A stretch of DNA of 28,551 nt, taken from NCBI GenBank assembly GCA_003598085.1, contig QZKU01000111.1, forward strand, positions 1 through 28,551, read 5' to 3'. The DNA comes from Candidatus Abyssobacteria bacterium SURF_5 (GTDB taxonomy: Bacteria > Abyssobacteria > SURF-5). A program made the translations under genes and the position numbers. Within the stretch, counting starts at the first letter, position 1; each line of letters starts with the position of its first letter. The notes beneath the pieces were generated by a model. It saw nothing but the letters and a program-made list of their open reading frames with translations. It did not search any database and was not told where the DNA came from. This document shows, piece after piece, positions 15,446-23,240 of this stretch.

Positions 15446-16840
15446 ATGAACATGACTGACGAAAAATCTATTGACGGCATTATCGCCGATGCCCTTGATG
15501 TTCTCGAGAAGAAAGGCATCGAAATCGAAAGCCCGCGCATCCTCGATATCCTCAGCGGCGCCGGCTGCAGAATCATCGAGGAAAATCGAAAAGGCCATAG
15601 AGTCACGGTCGCCCGAATCCCTTCCGACCTCATCACAACCTCCCTCGAATCAGCTCCCAAAATGGTCGTCCTTTATTCGACAACGGGAGAACTATGCGTT
15701 ACTCTCAGAAACGGCGCTCCGGCCTTTTCCACCGGCTCTTCCGGCCGGATTTTTTGCGACGGCAGATCAGGCAATCATCCGTCAACCTCCGCCGATCTCA
15801 CAAAATTCATAAAAGTTGCCGATTTCCTGCAACACGTTGATATGGTCAGCACCGCCATGGTCCCGCACGACATCGAGCCGAGACTGCAGGACGCACACCG
15901 GCTGCTGGAGGTTTTCAGGAATTCGCGGAAACCCGTTATCACCGGAATCTACCCGCAGGCCGGAAAGAACAACTTCGAGCGGATGAAGGACATGCTGCTG
16001 GTGTTTCGCGGCTCGGGAGCGGAACTGCGGAAGAAGCCACTGGCTATTTTCGACTGCTGCCCTGATCCGCTGAAATGGTCGAGAACCCTCGGCGAGTGCC
16101 TTGTCGATTGCGGGAAATATGGGATTCCCGCCGAGATCATCTCGATGCCTCAGCCCGGCCTGAGCTTTCCCGCAACCCTTTATGAATGCGTTGTGCAAAG
16201 CGTCGCCGAAACCCTCGCTGGCTATGTGATCTCACAAACGGCTCATCCGGGTGCACCGGTTATCTGGGGCGGCTCGCCAAGCTCGATCAATTTCGAGCGG
16301 GGCAGAATGGACGCCGAGCTTGCAAGCCCGGCGGTCATGAAAATAATCACGGCTTACGCCGCAGTCGCAAGAAGATATGGTCTTCCCACTCATGCCTACG
16401 CGATAGCCGATTCGACGGTCATCGACGCCCAGTACGGCATCGAGAAGCAGCGCTCGATCAGCAGCGCGATGCGCGCGGGCATCGATAACATCACCGGCAT
16501 GGGCATGTACGGCGAGGAGGATATCCTGAGCTGCGAATCACTCGCTGTAGACAACGATATCATCGGCGCCGAATTGTATTTCGCGAAAGGGGTCCGAAAG
16601 AAACGCGATTCTCTGCAGGATATCGCCTTTCTTTCCGACGAGGGCGTCATCCATCCCGAGACCGCATCATTCCTGCGCAGCGACGAGCACTTCGCTCCGC
16701 GCGTCTTCGACCGCGACCGCACAAAGCCGATGCTGGATCGGGCCATCGAGGCGGTAGATGAGATTTTGAAAAAGGATACCCGGCAGCAGATATCTGAACA
16801 GCAGTTGAAAGAATTAGAAAAGTGTCTGTCTTTCAAGTAG
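15446..16840 (+). CDS. MttB-family (COG5598) methyltransferase, non-pyrrolysine type
   Basis: This 464-residue protein is in the trimethylamine methyltransferase (MttB) superfamily. Members move a methyl group from a quaternary or tertiary amine to a cobalamin-bearing corrinoid protein. The TIM-barrel core is visible: 'FSTGSSGRIFCDG' near the N-terminus, 'GAPVIWGGSPSSINF' in the middle, and the C-terminal stretch 'ADSTVIDAQYGIEKQRS' followed by 'CESLAVDNDIIG'. True MttB has an in-frame amber codon read as pyrrolysine; here the frame is uninterrupted, as in glycine betaine methyltransferase MtgB and other non-Pyl relatives. No corrinoid protein (MttC type) or reactivase gene is in the window. 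ATG 15446 is taken, with ATG 15452 also possible because the ribosome binding site is weak. The substrate is unknown. Confidence 0.85.
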   Translation: MNMTDEKSIDGIIADALDVLEKKGIEIESPRILDILSGAGCRIIEENRKGHRVTVARIPSDLITTSLESAPKMVVLYSTTGELCVTLRNGAPAFSTGSSGRIFCDGRSGNHPSTSADLTKFIKVADFLQHVDMVSTAMVPHDIEPRLQDAHRLLEVFRNSRKPVITGIYPQAGKNNFERMKDMLLVFRGSGAELRKKPLAIFDCCPDPLKWSRTLGECLVDCGKYGIPAEIISMPQPGLSFPATLYECVVQSVAETLAGYVISQTAHPGAPVIWGGSPSSINFERGRMDAELASPAVMKIITAYAAVARRYGLPTHAYAIADSTVIDAQYGIEKQRSISSAMRAGIDNITGMGMYGEEDILSCESLAVDNDIIGAELYFAKGVRKKRDSLQDIAFLSDEGVIHPETASFLRSDEHFAPRVFDRDRTKPMLDRAIEAVDEILKKDTRQQISEQQLKELEKCLSFK

Positions 16841-16850
16841 GGGAAAATTT

Positions 16851-17348
16851 ATGTGTCAGGATGCCAAAAAGATCGAAAAACTTCGAAAGGAACTATTCCT
16901 CGCGACGGCCAATCGCGGGCTCGTCTACACGGCGATCCTCAAGGAACTGCGAAACAAGTTGGGGGAGGAGCGCGCCAGCTCGCTTTTCAAGCGCGCTATT
17001 TACAAACACGGCGTCAATATCGCCAAATTGTTCACGCCGCCGGATACGCTGAAAGACTTCAAAGATTGGCTTCTCGATTTTTTCCCGGACGACGGCGCCA
17101 TGAATGAGCCCGAGGTAATTCGCTTCGATGAAGAGGAATTAGCCGTCCGCGTCCCTCGCTGCCCGCTGAGGGAGGGGTGGCGCATGTTCGACCTCAATGA
17201 TGAAGACGTCGCCGACATGTGCAGGCATGCCGATGCGTTCGACCATGGCTTTTTCGGAAGCTTCTTCGATTATGAGATGGAATTATGGGCGGACCGCCTC
17301 GATGATGCCTGCGTTCTTCACTTCCGCCCCAAAAAAGAGAAAGCATAG
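16851..17348 (+). CDS. ATC hydrolase-family protein (L-2-amino-thiazoline-4-carboxylate hydrolase-like)
   Basis: This 165-residue protein resembles the ATC_hydrolase family. Named members open the thiazoline ring of L-2-amino-delta2-thiazoline-4-carboxylate on the way to cysteine, but most homologues in anaerobes have no assigned substrate. Visible features are an N-terminal helical region ('LGEERASSLFKRAIYKHG'), then 'VPRCPLREGW' and 'DVADMCRHADAFDHGFF' with a conserved cysteine at 124, and a C-terminal beta strand. The ATG is ten bases after the MttB-like stop with AGGGG at 16839-16843, so the two are one operon. Its partner suggests a role in the same nitrogen-compound pathway; this is inferred. 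The gene ends 22 bases from the convergent SDR gene. Confidence 0.7.
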   Translation: MCQDAKKIEKLRKELFLATANRGLVYTAILKELRNKLGEERASSLFKRAIYKHGVNIAKLFTPPDTLKDFKDWLLDFFPDDGAMNEPEVIRFDEEELAVRVPRCPLREGWRMFDLNDEDVADMCRHADAFDHGFFGSFFDYEMELWADRLDDACVLHFRPKKEKA

Positions 17349-17370
17349 CGCGGAAGAGGGCCGAATATCT

Positions 17371-18198
17371 CTACACTCTTACCTCATCCGCAATTCGAAT
17401 GGCCTGCAGCTTGTCCATCTGCCTGCCCCAGAGCCACATCCCGAGATTTGGGCTAAGCCGGTGCAGCGCCCATGCGATCTTCGCCATCGGCGTCACCACG
17501 ATGAACGCCTTATTGCGCTCGACTCCGCCCACGATCACGCGCGCGCATTCATCGACGGGCAAAAGCGACGGGACGGCGCCCAACAGTTTCTCGCGATCAA
17601 GATTCAGCACCTTGCTGTTCTTCATGGGCGTATCGATCAGGCCTGGACACACAACGCTCACTTTTACCCCGTATCGCGCGCCTTCCACCCGCAGCGCGTT
17701 CGATAGTCCGACGACGCCGTATTTGCTGGCCACGTATGAGATGAGCCCGACCGGCGGCACCAGGCCGGCAAGAGACGCCGTATTCACGATGTGACCGAAT
17801 CCCTGCTCGATCATGAGCGAATATGCGGCCGCAACGCCGTTCACTACTCCATAAAGATTGGTATCGATAACCCTTCGCCAGTCCTCGTATGAGAAATCCC
17901 GCGCCTCACCGAAAACGACAACGCCTGCGTTGTTGAACAGATAATCAAGCCTGTCATTCTCCGATGCGACGGAATCCACCAGGCGCTTCACCGCCTCCGG
18001 ATCGGTCACATCCAACTCTGCCGCAGTTGCGCTGTGGCCGGCGCGAATTATTGATTCGGCCGCTTCGTTTGCTTTGGCCCCATTAATATCCGCCAGCACT
18101 ACATGCGCGCCCTTCCGCGCCAGTTGTTCGCCCACAGCCTTCCCGATGCCGGAGGCGCCGCCCGTGATGATCGCAACCTTGCCCGAAAAACCTCTCAT
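17371..18198 (-). CDS. short-chain dehydrogenase/reductase (classical SDR)
   Basis: This 275-residue classical SDR has the cofactor motif TGGASGIG at residues 12-19, 'LADIN' at the end of strand 2 (aspartate favours NAD), the NNAG motif near residue 90, and the catalytic Ser-Tyr-Lys set in 'NTASLAG' and 'SYVASKYG'. The C-terminal extension ('PNLGMWLWGRQMDKLQ') resembles SDRs that act on hydrophobic or acyl substrates, but the substrate is unknown. A GGGAGGGGG tract lies five bases before the ATG. It follows the metal-importer permease on the same strand after 119 bases, so it may be read through from that operon or have its own promoter. It converges with the ATC hydrolase-like gene. Confidence 0.88.
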   Translation of the reverse strand: MRGFSGKVAIITGGASGIGKAVGEQLARKGAHVVLADINGAKANEAAESIIRAGHSATAAELDVTDPEAVKRLVDSVASENDRLDYLFNNAGVVVFGEARDFSYEDWRRVIDTNLYGVVNGVAAAYSLMIEQGFGHIVNTASLAGLVPPVGLISYVASKYGVVGLSNALRVEGARYGVKVSVVCPGLIDTPMKNSKVLNLDREKLLGAVPSLLPVDECARVIVGGVERNKAFIVVTPMAKIAWALHRLSPNLGMWLWGRQMDKLQAIRIADEVRV

Positions 18199-18317
18199 TG
18201 AATCCCCCTCCCGTTAATCCCTGCGATTACTGTCACCTAAATTCCGCATTCGTAGTCCTGCAGCATATCATCGACATAAGGAGCCGCCAGGGCTGATGAT
18301 CGCGCAGGGGATTGAAA

Positions 18318-19133
18318 TCATATGTTGGCCCGTATCTGACCGTACAAAAAGATGAAGAAGAACAGGGCGGTTCCAACAAGCACTATGACGGGTCCGGTCG
18401 GCGAATCGAGATAGTACGAAAGGAGGATGCCGGCCAATACCGTGGCCTCGCAAATTATGATGCTCCTGATGATCAACCCCTTGAACGTTCGCGATATCAA
18501 TTTTGCCGTGGATGCGGGAATAATAAGGAGCGCGCTCACGAGAATGATACCCAGAATCTTCACTCCGAGAACGACGGATGTGGCAAGAATGATGTAGAAG
18601 ATGATCTGGAGCAGGTTCACGTTGATGCCTTCGAGATAGGCCGTCTCGGGATCGAGCGCTATCAAGGTGATCTGCTTGTGTTTGGAGAGAAGAAAAAGAC
18701 ATATCAGGAAAGACAGTAGCGTGATGAGAATGACGTCTGTGGTCTTAATGGCAAGGATATTTCCGAAGAGAAAACTCATAAGGTCGGGCTGATATCCGCT
18801 TCGCAGGCTGATCAAGATCACGCCGAGCGACATTCCCGCGGTAAACAGCATCCCGATTATCGCATCCGAGGACAATGTGGTCTTCCGCTCCAGGTAGTAG
18901 ATCGTCAGTGCAAACAGAATGCTGAAGATAATTGCCGCCGAAAGCGGTTGGAAGCTGCCAAGAATGCCGATCGCAATTCCCGTAAGAGAGGCGTGCGCGA
19001 TGCCGTCGGAGAAAAACGACATCTTTCTCATGATAACGAATGTGCCAAGCCACGCGAGCAGAACCGCCAGCACCACTCCCGCCAGGAATGCCCGCTGCAT
19101 GAAGGGGTATTGAAGTATATCAACCATGTTCAT
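18318..19133 (-). CDS. znuB: zinc/manganese ABC transporter permease (ZnuB/MntB family)
   Basis: This 271-residue integral membrane protein of the ABC-3 family has about eight hydrophobic helices. Typical features are 'FMQRAFLAGVVLAVLLAWLG' at the N-terminus, 'FFSDGIAHASLTGIAIG' carrying the conserved D-x-x-x-H-A coupling region, and 'ALDPETAYLEGINV' before the C-terminal helices ('GVKILGIILVSALLIIPAS'). It forms the membrane channel of a divalent-metal importer. Its start overlaps the ATPase gene by 14 bases, so they are translationally coupled. Zinc against manganese cannot be decided from the permease alone; the histidine-rich loop of the linked binding protein favours zinc. Confidence 0.9.
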   Translation of the reverse strand: MNMVDILQYPFMQRAFLAGVVLAVLLAWLGTFVIMRKMSFFSDGIAHASLTGIAIGILGSFQPLSAAIIFSILFALTIYYLERKTTLSSDAIIGMLFTAGMSLGVILISLRSGYQPDLMSFLFGNILAIKTTDVILITLLSFLICLFLLSKHKQITLIALDPETAYLEGINVNLLQIIFYIILATSVVLGVKILGIILVSALLIIPASTAKLISRTFKGLIIRSIIICEATVLAGILLSYYLDSPTGPVIVLVGTALFFFIFLYGQIRANI

Positions 19134-19830
19134 GGGGTCGGAATTCGATGTCCTTTCCGTACAATTTCTGGAGCACCTCCTTCGTTATCGCTTCTTTCGG
19201 CCTTCCGTCGCAGACCAGGTCCCGGTTCAGGCACAGGATCTGCGTCGCGAAGCTGTACACCATGTTGACCTCGTGAGAGATCAGCATGATCGTGAGGTTG
19301 TGCGTCTTGTTCAAGTGCTCGACCAACTCGAAGAACGTCATTTCAGCCGCCATATCCACACCGCTGGTCGCCTCATCCAGGAGAAGCAGCTTGGGCTCCT
19401 TCAGCAGCGCCTTCGCGATCAACGTGCGCTGCATCTGTCCGCCCGACAACTCGCCGATGCGTTTATCAAGAAAATGAGTCACCCCGACCTCATGCAGCAC
19501 TTCCTCTCGCCACTGCGGGGTTGTCAACCTGACGAAGCCGAGGAATTCGCTGACCGTCAGCGGGAAGGTCTTATCAAAATCAAATCTCTGAGGTACGTAT
19601 CCGATTTCATTGAGCGCAAATTTTGGGGCGCGCCCAAAAATGAGAACCTTTCCTTGGTATGGAATCAGGCCGAGTAACGCCTTGAGCATCGTCGTCTTGC
19701 CCGAGCCGTTCGGCCCGATGATGGCTACAATCTCGCCCGGCTTCACGTAGTAGTTGAGATTATTCAAGATAACATGATCATTATATTTGACGGTCAGGTT
19801 TCTGACCTCCAGAATCCTATTCTCGTCCAT
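19120..19830 (-). CDS. znuC: zinc/manganese ABC transporter ATP-binding protein (ZnuC-like)
   Basis: This 236-residue ABC ATPase has Walker A GPNGSGKT, Q-loop 'GYVPQRF', signature LSGGQMQR, Walker B LLLLDEATSGVD and the H-loop 'MLISHEV'. It powers the metal importer with the linked permease and binding protein. The frame extends five codons upstream to a TTG at 19845, but ATG at 19830 (MDENRILEV) fits family N-termini, with a GAGG about nine bases before it. The start lies inside the end of the binding-protein gene (14-base overlap), and the end overlaps the permease start by 14 bases: a compact, coupled transport operon. Confidence 0.92.
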   Translation of the reverse strand: MDENRILEVRNLTVKYNDHVILNNLNYYVKPGEIVAIIGPNGSGKTTMLKALLGLIPYQGKVLIFGRAPKFALNEIGYVPQRFDFDKTFPLTVSEFLGFVRLTTPQWREEVLHEVGVTHFLDKRIGELSGGQMQRTLIAKALLKEPKLLLLDEATSGVDMAAEMTFFELVEHLNKTHNLTIMLISHEVNMVYSFATQILCLNRDLVCDGRPKEAITKEVLQKLYGKDIEFRPHEHG

Positions 19831-20746
19831 GGGAGAGAGCCTCAACGATCGTATTTGTGTTGTATTTCATCAAGTCAATGTAGCTTTCCCGACCCGCAAC
19901 GCCGCCAATCGGATCGAGTACATACAGTTCCAGCCCCAAATCGGCAACGAATGCTTCAACCGATTCGGATGAAAGCTGCGGTTCCGAGAAAAGAACGCGA
20001 ATGTCATACCTCCGAATTTGCTCCTGCAGGCTCGCCAGATAGCGCGGAGTCGGCTGCCTTCCGGGAAACGGCTCAATGTTTCCGACAATCACGAGGTCGA
20101 ACTCGCGGGCGTAATAAACCCACGAATCGTGAAACGTGATCAATTCCTCACCCTGAAACGGCTCGAGTTGTTGCTTCAGCTCCAATTCCAAATGCTGCAG
20201 GCGGTCCTTATATAATGCGGCCTGATTCCTGTATGTTTGCTCATTTTGAGCGTCCACTTCGATGAGCTTCTCCAAAACATGGTCAGCTATGATCTGCGCA
20301 TTCTTGACCGAAAGCCAATAATGAGGGTTGACTCCATTATGAGCATGCCCATCCTCTTGCCCGTGCTGCTCTTCTCCTGCAGAGACAAGCTCCACTCCTT
20401 CATCTACGATTACCGCCTTCCCATCCTCAAGAAATTCGGTGAACCTGCCGGTCCAATCGTCGAGCCCGTGCCCGATACGGAATACGAGACGGCTGTTTTC
20501 CAGGCGCCGCACGTGCTGGGGCGTCAACTCGATGGTGTGCGGACTCGCTCCCGGCGGCAGAATAAGGACCACCTCCATCTTGTCCCCTGCAATGTTCCTG
20601 ACAATATCATATAAAGGGAATATCGTTGCCGCCACTTTGGGTTTTTCAGCGGATCGAGGCGGCTCTCCCTGACAGCCGCCGGAGCATATTGTCAGCGCCA
20701 AAACAAGAAACAGGCCCGAAAATACCCCCGCCAAGATCTTTCTCAA
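19817..20746 (-). CDS. znuA: zinc ABC transporter substrate-binding lipoprotein (ZnuA-like)
   Basis: This cluster A-I metal-binding protein has an N-terminal hydrophobic signal (ILAGVFSGLFLVLALTIC) ending near SGGC, a possible lipobox, so it is probably membrane-anchored. Metal ligands are visible: His in 'GASPHTIEL', His in 'NPHYWLS', His in 'ITFHDSWVY' and an acidic residue in 'LFSEPQLS'. A histidine/acid-rich loop ('EEQHGQEDGHAHNG') precedes the second ligand, a trait of ZnuA rather than manganese-binding relatives. The open frame reaches a TTG at 20782, but the TTG at 20746 has GGGGAGAG at good spacing and yields a normal short signal peptide, so 20746 is preferred. It begins 44 bases after the phosphoglucose isomerase stop, same strand. 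Confidence 0.9.
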   Translation of the reverse strand: MRKILAGVFSGLFLVLALTICSGGCQGEPPRSAEKPKVAATIFPLYDIVRNIAGDKMEVVLILPPGASPHTIELTPQHVRRLENSRLVFRIGHGLDDWTGRFTEFLEDGKAVIVDEGVELVSAGEEQHGQEDGHAHNGVNPHYWLSVKNAQIIADHVLEKLIEVDAQNEQTYRNQAALYKDRLQHLELELKQQLEPFQGEELITFHDSWVYYAREFDLVIVGNIEPFPGRQPTPRYLASLQEQIRRYDIRVLFSEPQLSSESVEAFVADLGLELYVLDPIGGVAGRESYIDLMKYNTNTIVEALSHGRE

Positions 20747-20790
20747 TTTCTTTCTCTCCCCGGTGGTCGGAAGCAGGACCAAATAGGTAG

Positions 20791-22203
20791 TCAGACGGTT
20801 AATTTTCTGCCCTTGCGGCTGCGCTTAACTTCACGCTTGTATTCTTCGTACCCTTTTCGCCCCATCATCCCGCAGGCGTATTTCTTCCCCAACTCGACCC
20901 CCGGCTGATCGAACGGATTTATATTGTAGAGCGCACCCGCGAATGCCGTTTGCACTTCATACAGGTAAATCAATTGCCCGATTACGAACGGACTGATCTC
21001 CGGCAGAACGATAGTGCAATTCGGCCGCGAATTCTTCGTCAGAGCCAGCGCGCTCGATTCCTGTTCGGCCTTCAGCAGATCGCCGAGCGGCTGCCCGCCA
21101 AGATACGAAATACCCTCCATCTCCCTGAAAGCTGATGGGATTTTGATCTCGCGCGGATAGGAGCGAACGGCAAGAAACGTGACTACCTTGTCGAAAGGTC
21201 CCTCCATGTAGAGTTGGAGCTGCGAATGTTGATCGGTCGCACCCAGCGCTTTCACCGGAGTTTGACCCGTGTAAACCCGCTTGCCATCGAGCGAGTACTC
21301 CTTCCCCAGGCTCTCCGCCCAGAGCTGCCGGTACCAGTCGGCAAAATCGCGCAGCCGGTGTGCGTATGGCATCATAACCGAGATTCTCTTTCCCTTGCGC
21401 GTGTCAAGCAAATAATGAAGTGCTGCATTGATGGCGGCGGGATTCCTCCTCGCGTCTGCGGCGGTGCATGCCTCATCCATCGAGGCGGCGCCTCTTAGCA
21501 GCTGCCTTATGTTGATGCCTGATACCGCAGCCGAAAGGAGTCCGACCGGCGTCAGAACCGAGAAACGGCCTCCAACTCCATCCGGCACCTCAAACGTCTG
21601 ATAACCTTCCGCATCCGCAATCTTTCGAAGATGGCCTTTAACCCTGTCCGTCGTCGCCACGATATGCCGCGCAAGCGACTGCCTACCCACCGCCCGCATC
21701 AGCCATGCGCGGGCAATCAGAAAATTACTCATCGTTTCCGCCGTATCGCCCGACTTGGTGATCACGTTGAATACCGTCTTTCGCGGGTCAAGCACCTGCA
21801 GCAGAGACAGCGTCCGGTCGGGATCCACATTGTCCAGAAAGAACATACGCGGGCCTCTCCGCCTGCGCGGGAGAGAATTATATTCAGGATGGTTGAGCGC
21901 CGAATGAAGCATGATGTTGCCGAGAGCGGATCCCCCGATTCCGATCACCACAAAATTGTCGACCACTTTCGGCAGTCGCCGCGCGTATGCCTCGATCTCG
22001 CGCACCCATTGCTCCTGGTAGGGCAAATCCAGAAATGCAAGCCGCCCCTCGCGCCGCATCTTGCGGAAGGATTTTGCGATCTCCTTCAGCCGCCCAAATT
22101 CGGCCCGCAATTCCTTCTGACTGATTCCATGATCCGGCCCGACCGCCTGTTCCATGAGGTTTGTATAATCGAGAACGATCCGTTGAGGGTGCGCTTTCGT
22201 CAT
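20791..22203 (-). CDS. pgi: glucose-6-phosphate isomerase
   Basis: This enzyme of about 470 residues interconverts glucose-6-phosphate and fructose-6-phosphate. Its length matches the shorter bacterial PGI type (Bacillus/Thermotoga) rather than the 550-residue E. coli type. Motifs are phosphate-binding 'VVIGIGGSALGN' and 'ITKSGDTAET', the PGI signature region 'GGRFSVLTPVGLL', catalytic Glu in 'WAESLGKE', His in 'GATDQHSQLQ', and the C-terminal signature 'FDQPGVELGKKYA' with the Schiff-type lysine. ATG 22212 is in frame, but AAGGA fits ATG 22203 (MTKAHPQR) better. A good promoter lies upstream on this strand. The metal importer genes follow at 44 bases, an unusual pairing. Confidence 0.95.
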   Translation of the reverse strand: MTKAHPQRIVLDYTNLMEQAVGPDHGISQKELRAEFGRLKEIAKSFRKMRREGRLAFLDLPYQEQWVREIEAYARRLPKVVDNFVVIGIGGSALGNIMLHSALNHPEYNSLPRRRRGPRMFFLDNVDPDRTLSLLQVLDPRKTVFNVITKSGDTAETMSNFLIARAWLMRAVGRQSLARHIVATTDRVKGHLRKIADAEGYQTFEVPDGVGGRFSVLTPVGLLSAAVSGINIRQLLRGAASMDEACTAADARRNPAAINAALHYLLDTRKGKRISVMMPYAHRLRDFADWYRQLWAESLGKEYSLDGKRVYTGQTPVKALGATDQHSQLQLYMEGPFDKVVTFLAVRSYPREIKIPSAFREMEGISYLGGQPLGDLLKAEQESSALALTKNSRPNCTIVLPEISPFVIGQLIYLYEVQTAFAGALYNINPFDQPGVELGKKYACGMMGRKGYEEYKREVKRSRKGRKLTV

Positions 22204-22264
22204 CGCTGACATCCTTTTTCTCCGTTCATCCGATGGATTTGACCGGCAAGTGGATAACCCAATA

Positions 22265-22293
22265 AATATGTCATTTTAACCAACCGATGTCAA
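22265..22293 (-). promoter_or_regulatory. sigma70-type promoter for pgi and the metal-importer operon
   Basis: On the minus strand TTGACA (22293-22288) is followed after 17 bases by CATATT (22270-22265). The -35 is perfect and the -10 matches at four of six. It lies about 60 bases upstream of the pgi start. No separate promoter or obvious Zur/MntR-type palindrome was found before the binding-protein gene. Confidence 0.5.
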
Positions 22294-22351
22294 AAACAGA
22301 GCCGCTCCTCCACTCGCGCACCGCCTCCGGAAGATGAGCTTCTGATTAGAC

Positions 22352-22375
22352 TTGTCATTGCAATTGTTGTATAAT
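22352..22375 (+). promoter_or_regulatory. possible promoter for the mla operon (strong -10, weak -35)
   Basis: A perfect TATAAT stands at 22370-22375, 57 bases before the MlaE start. The nearest good -35 (TTGTCA, 22352-22357) is only 12 bases away, too close for normal sigma70 use; TTAGAC at 22346 has 18-base spacing but matches poorly. Only the -10 is convincing. Confidence 0.35.
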
Positions 22376-22431
22376 TTACGCTGGGTTGCTCGCGATGTCA
22401 AATTTCCCCGCAAAACAGCAGGAAACCTCGC

Positions 22432-23217
22432 ATGAAAAACCTGCCGCGCGCGCTGGGCAGTGACTTTATCACGTATGCCAACTCCGCCGGCCGGATGTTC
22501 TTGTTCTGGGCCGACGCGATGGGCAAGGCGGTTACCCCTCAGTTTTACTTCCGGGAAACGATTCGCCAGGTCTTCAGCATCGGAGTGAAATCGCTGTTAC
22601 TCACCTCGACGGTGGCGCTCTCGGTCGGAATGGTAATGGCCATGCAAACCATCGGCACGCTCAAAACGTTCGGTGCCGTCAATTACGTCGCCGTCGTCGT
22701 CGGCCTTGCCGTGGTGAAAGAGCTCGGGCCGGTCCTGACCGCACTCATGGTGGCCGGACGCGCCGGCTCGGGCATCAGCGCCGAAATCGGCTCGATGAAG
22801 GTGACCCGCCAGATCGACGCGCTGACCGTTTCCGCCGTTAATCCCATCCGGTATCTGGTGGTGACGAGAATCGTTGCGTGCATGATCGCCGTGCCCCTGC
22901 TCGCCGTGATCGCGGACATCCTGGGCATCGGCGGCGGCCTCCTCATCGGCATCGTGCAGGGGAACATCGGCTACCATCTGTACATGTCGTACACGTTAAC
23001 CTATATCGGCTATGTCGATGTGCTTCCAGGCCTCCTTAAGACGATCTTCTTCGGCATGCTTATCGGGACAGTCGCCAGCTATTATGGTTTCAAGACTACG
23101 GGCGGAACCGAGGGCGTGGGAAATTCAACCAAGGCAAGCGTAGTCTCCACCTCATTGATGATCATGATCTCGGACGTCGTGCTCACCCGCATCATGATAA
23201 TCATTTTCGGAGAATAG
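22432..23217 (+). CDS. mlaE: MlaE/YrbE-family ABC lipid transporter permease
   Basis: This 261-residue inner-membrane permease of the MCE/Mla system moves phospholipid between the membranes of diderm bacteria. The family core is plain: 'QVFSIGVKSLLLTSTVALSVGMVMAMQ', the conserved 'VVKELGPVLTALMVAGRAGSGISAEIGSM' segment, 'RQIDALTVSAVNPIRYLV' (the coupling region with the R-x-x-A-L motif), and the C-terminal 'GGTEGVGNSTKASVVSTS' before the last helix. It is the first gene of a four-gene operon with the ATPase, the MCE substrate-binding protein and a TPR lipoprotein. The start ATG has an AGGA-containing tract just upstream. Confidence 0.94.
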   Translation: MKNLPRALGSDFITYANSAGRMFLFWADAMGKAVTPQFYFRETIRQVFSIGVKSLLLTSTVALSVGMVMAMQTIGTLKTFGAVNYVAVVVGLAVVKELGPVLTALMVAGRAGSGISAEIGSMKVTRQIDALTVSAVNPIRYLVVTRIVACMIAVPLLAVIADILGIGGGLLIGIVQGNIGYHLYMSYTLTYIGYVDVLPGLLKTIFFGMLIGTVASYYGFKTTGGTEGVGNSTKASVVSTSLMIMISDVVLTRIMIIIFGE

Positions 23218-23240
23218 GCAACTGGACATCCGTTTCCTTT

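Noticed and set aside
16838-16840. TAG stop of the MttB-like gene as a pyrrolysine codon
   Set aside because: The protein already reaches the family C-terminus, the Pyl position of MttB lies well inside the barrel, and the next gene starts ten bases later in another frame with its own ribosome binding site.
22352-22375. TTGTCA and TATAAT as a complete promoter
   Set aside because: The spacing of 12 bases is too short for standard sigma70 recognition; only the -10 was kept as a low-confidence feature.
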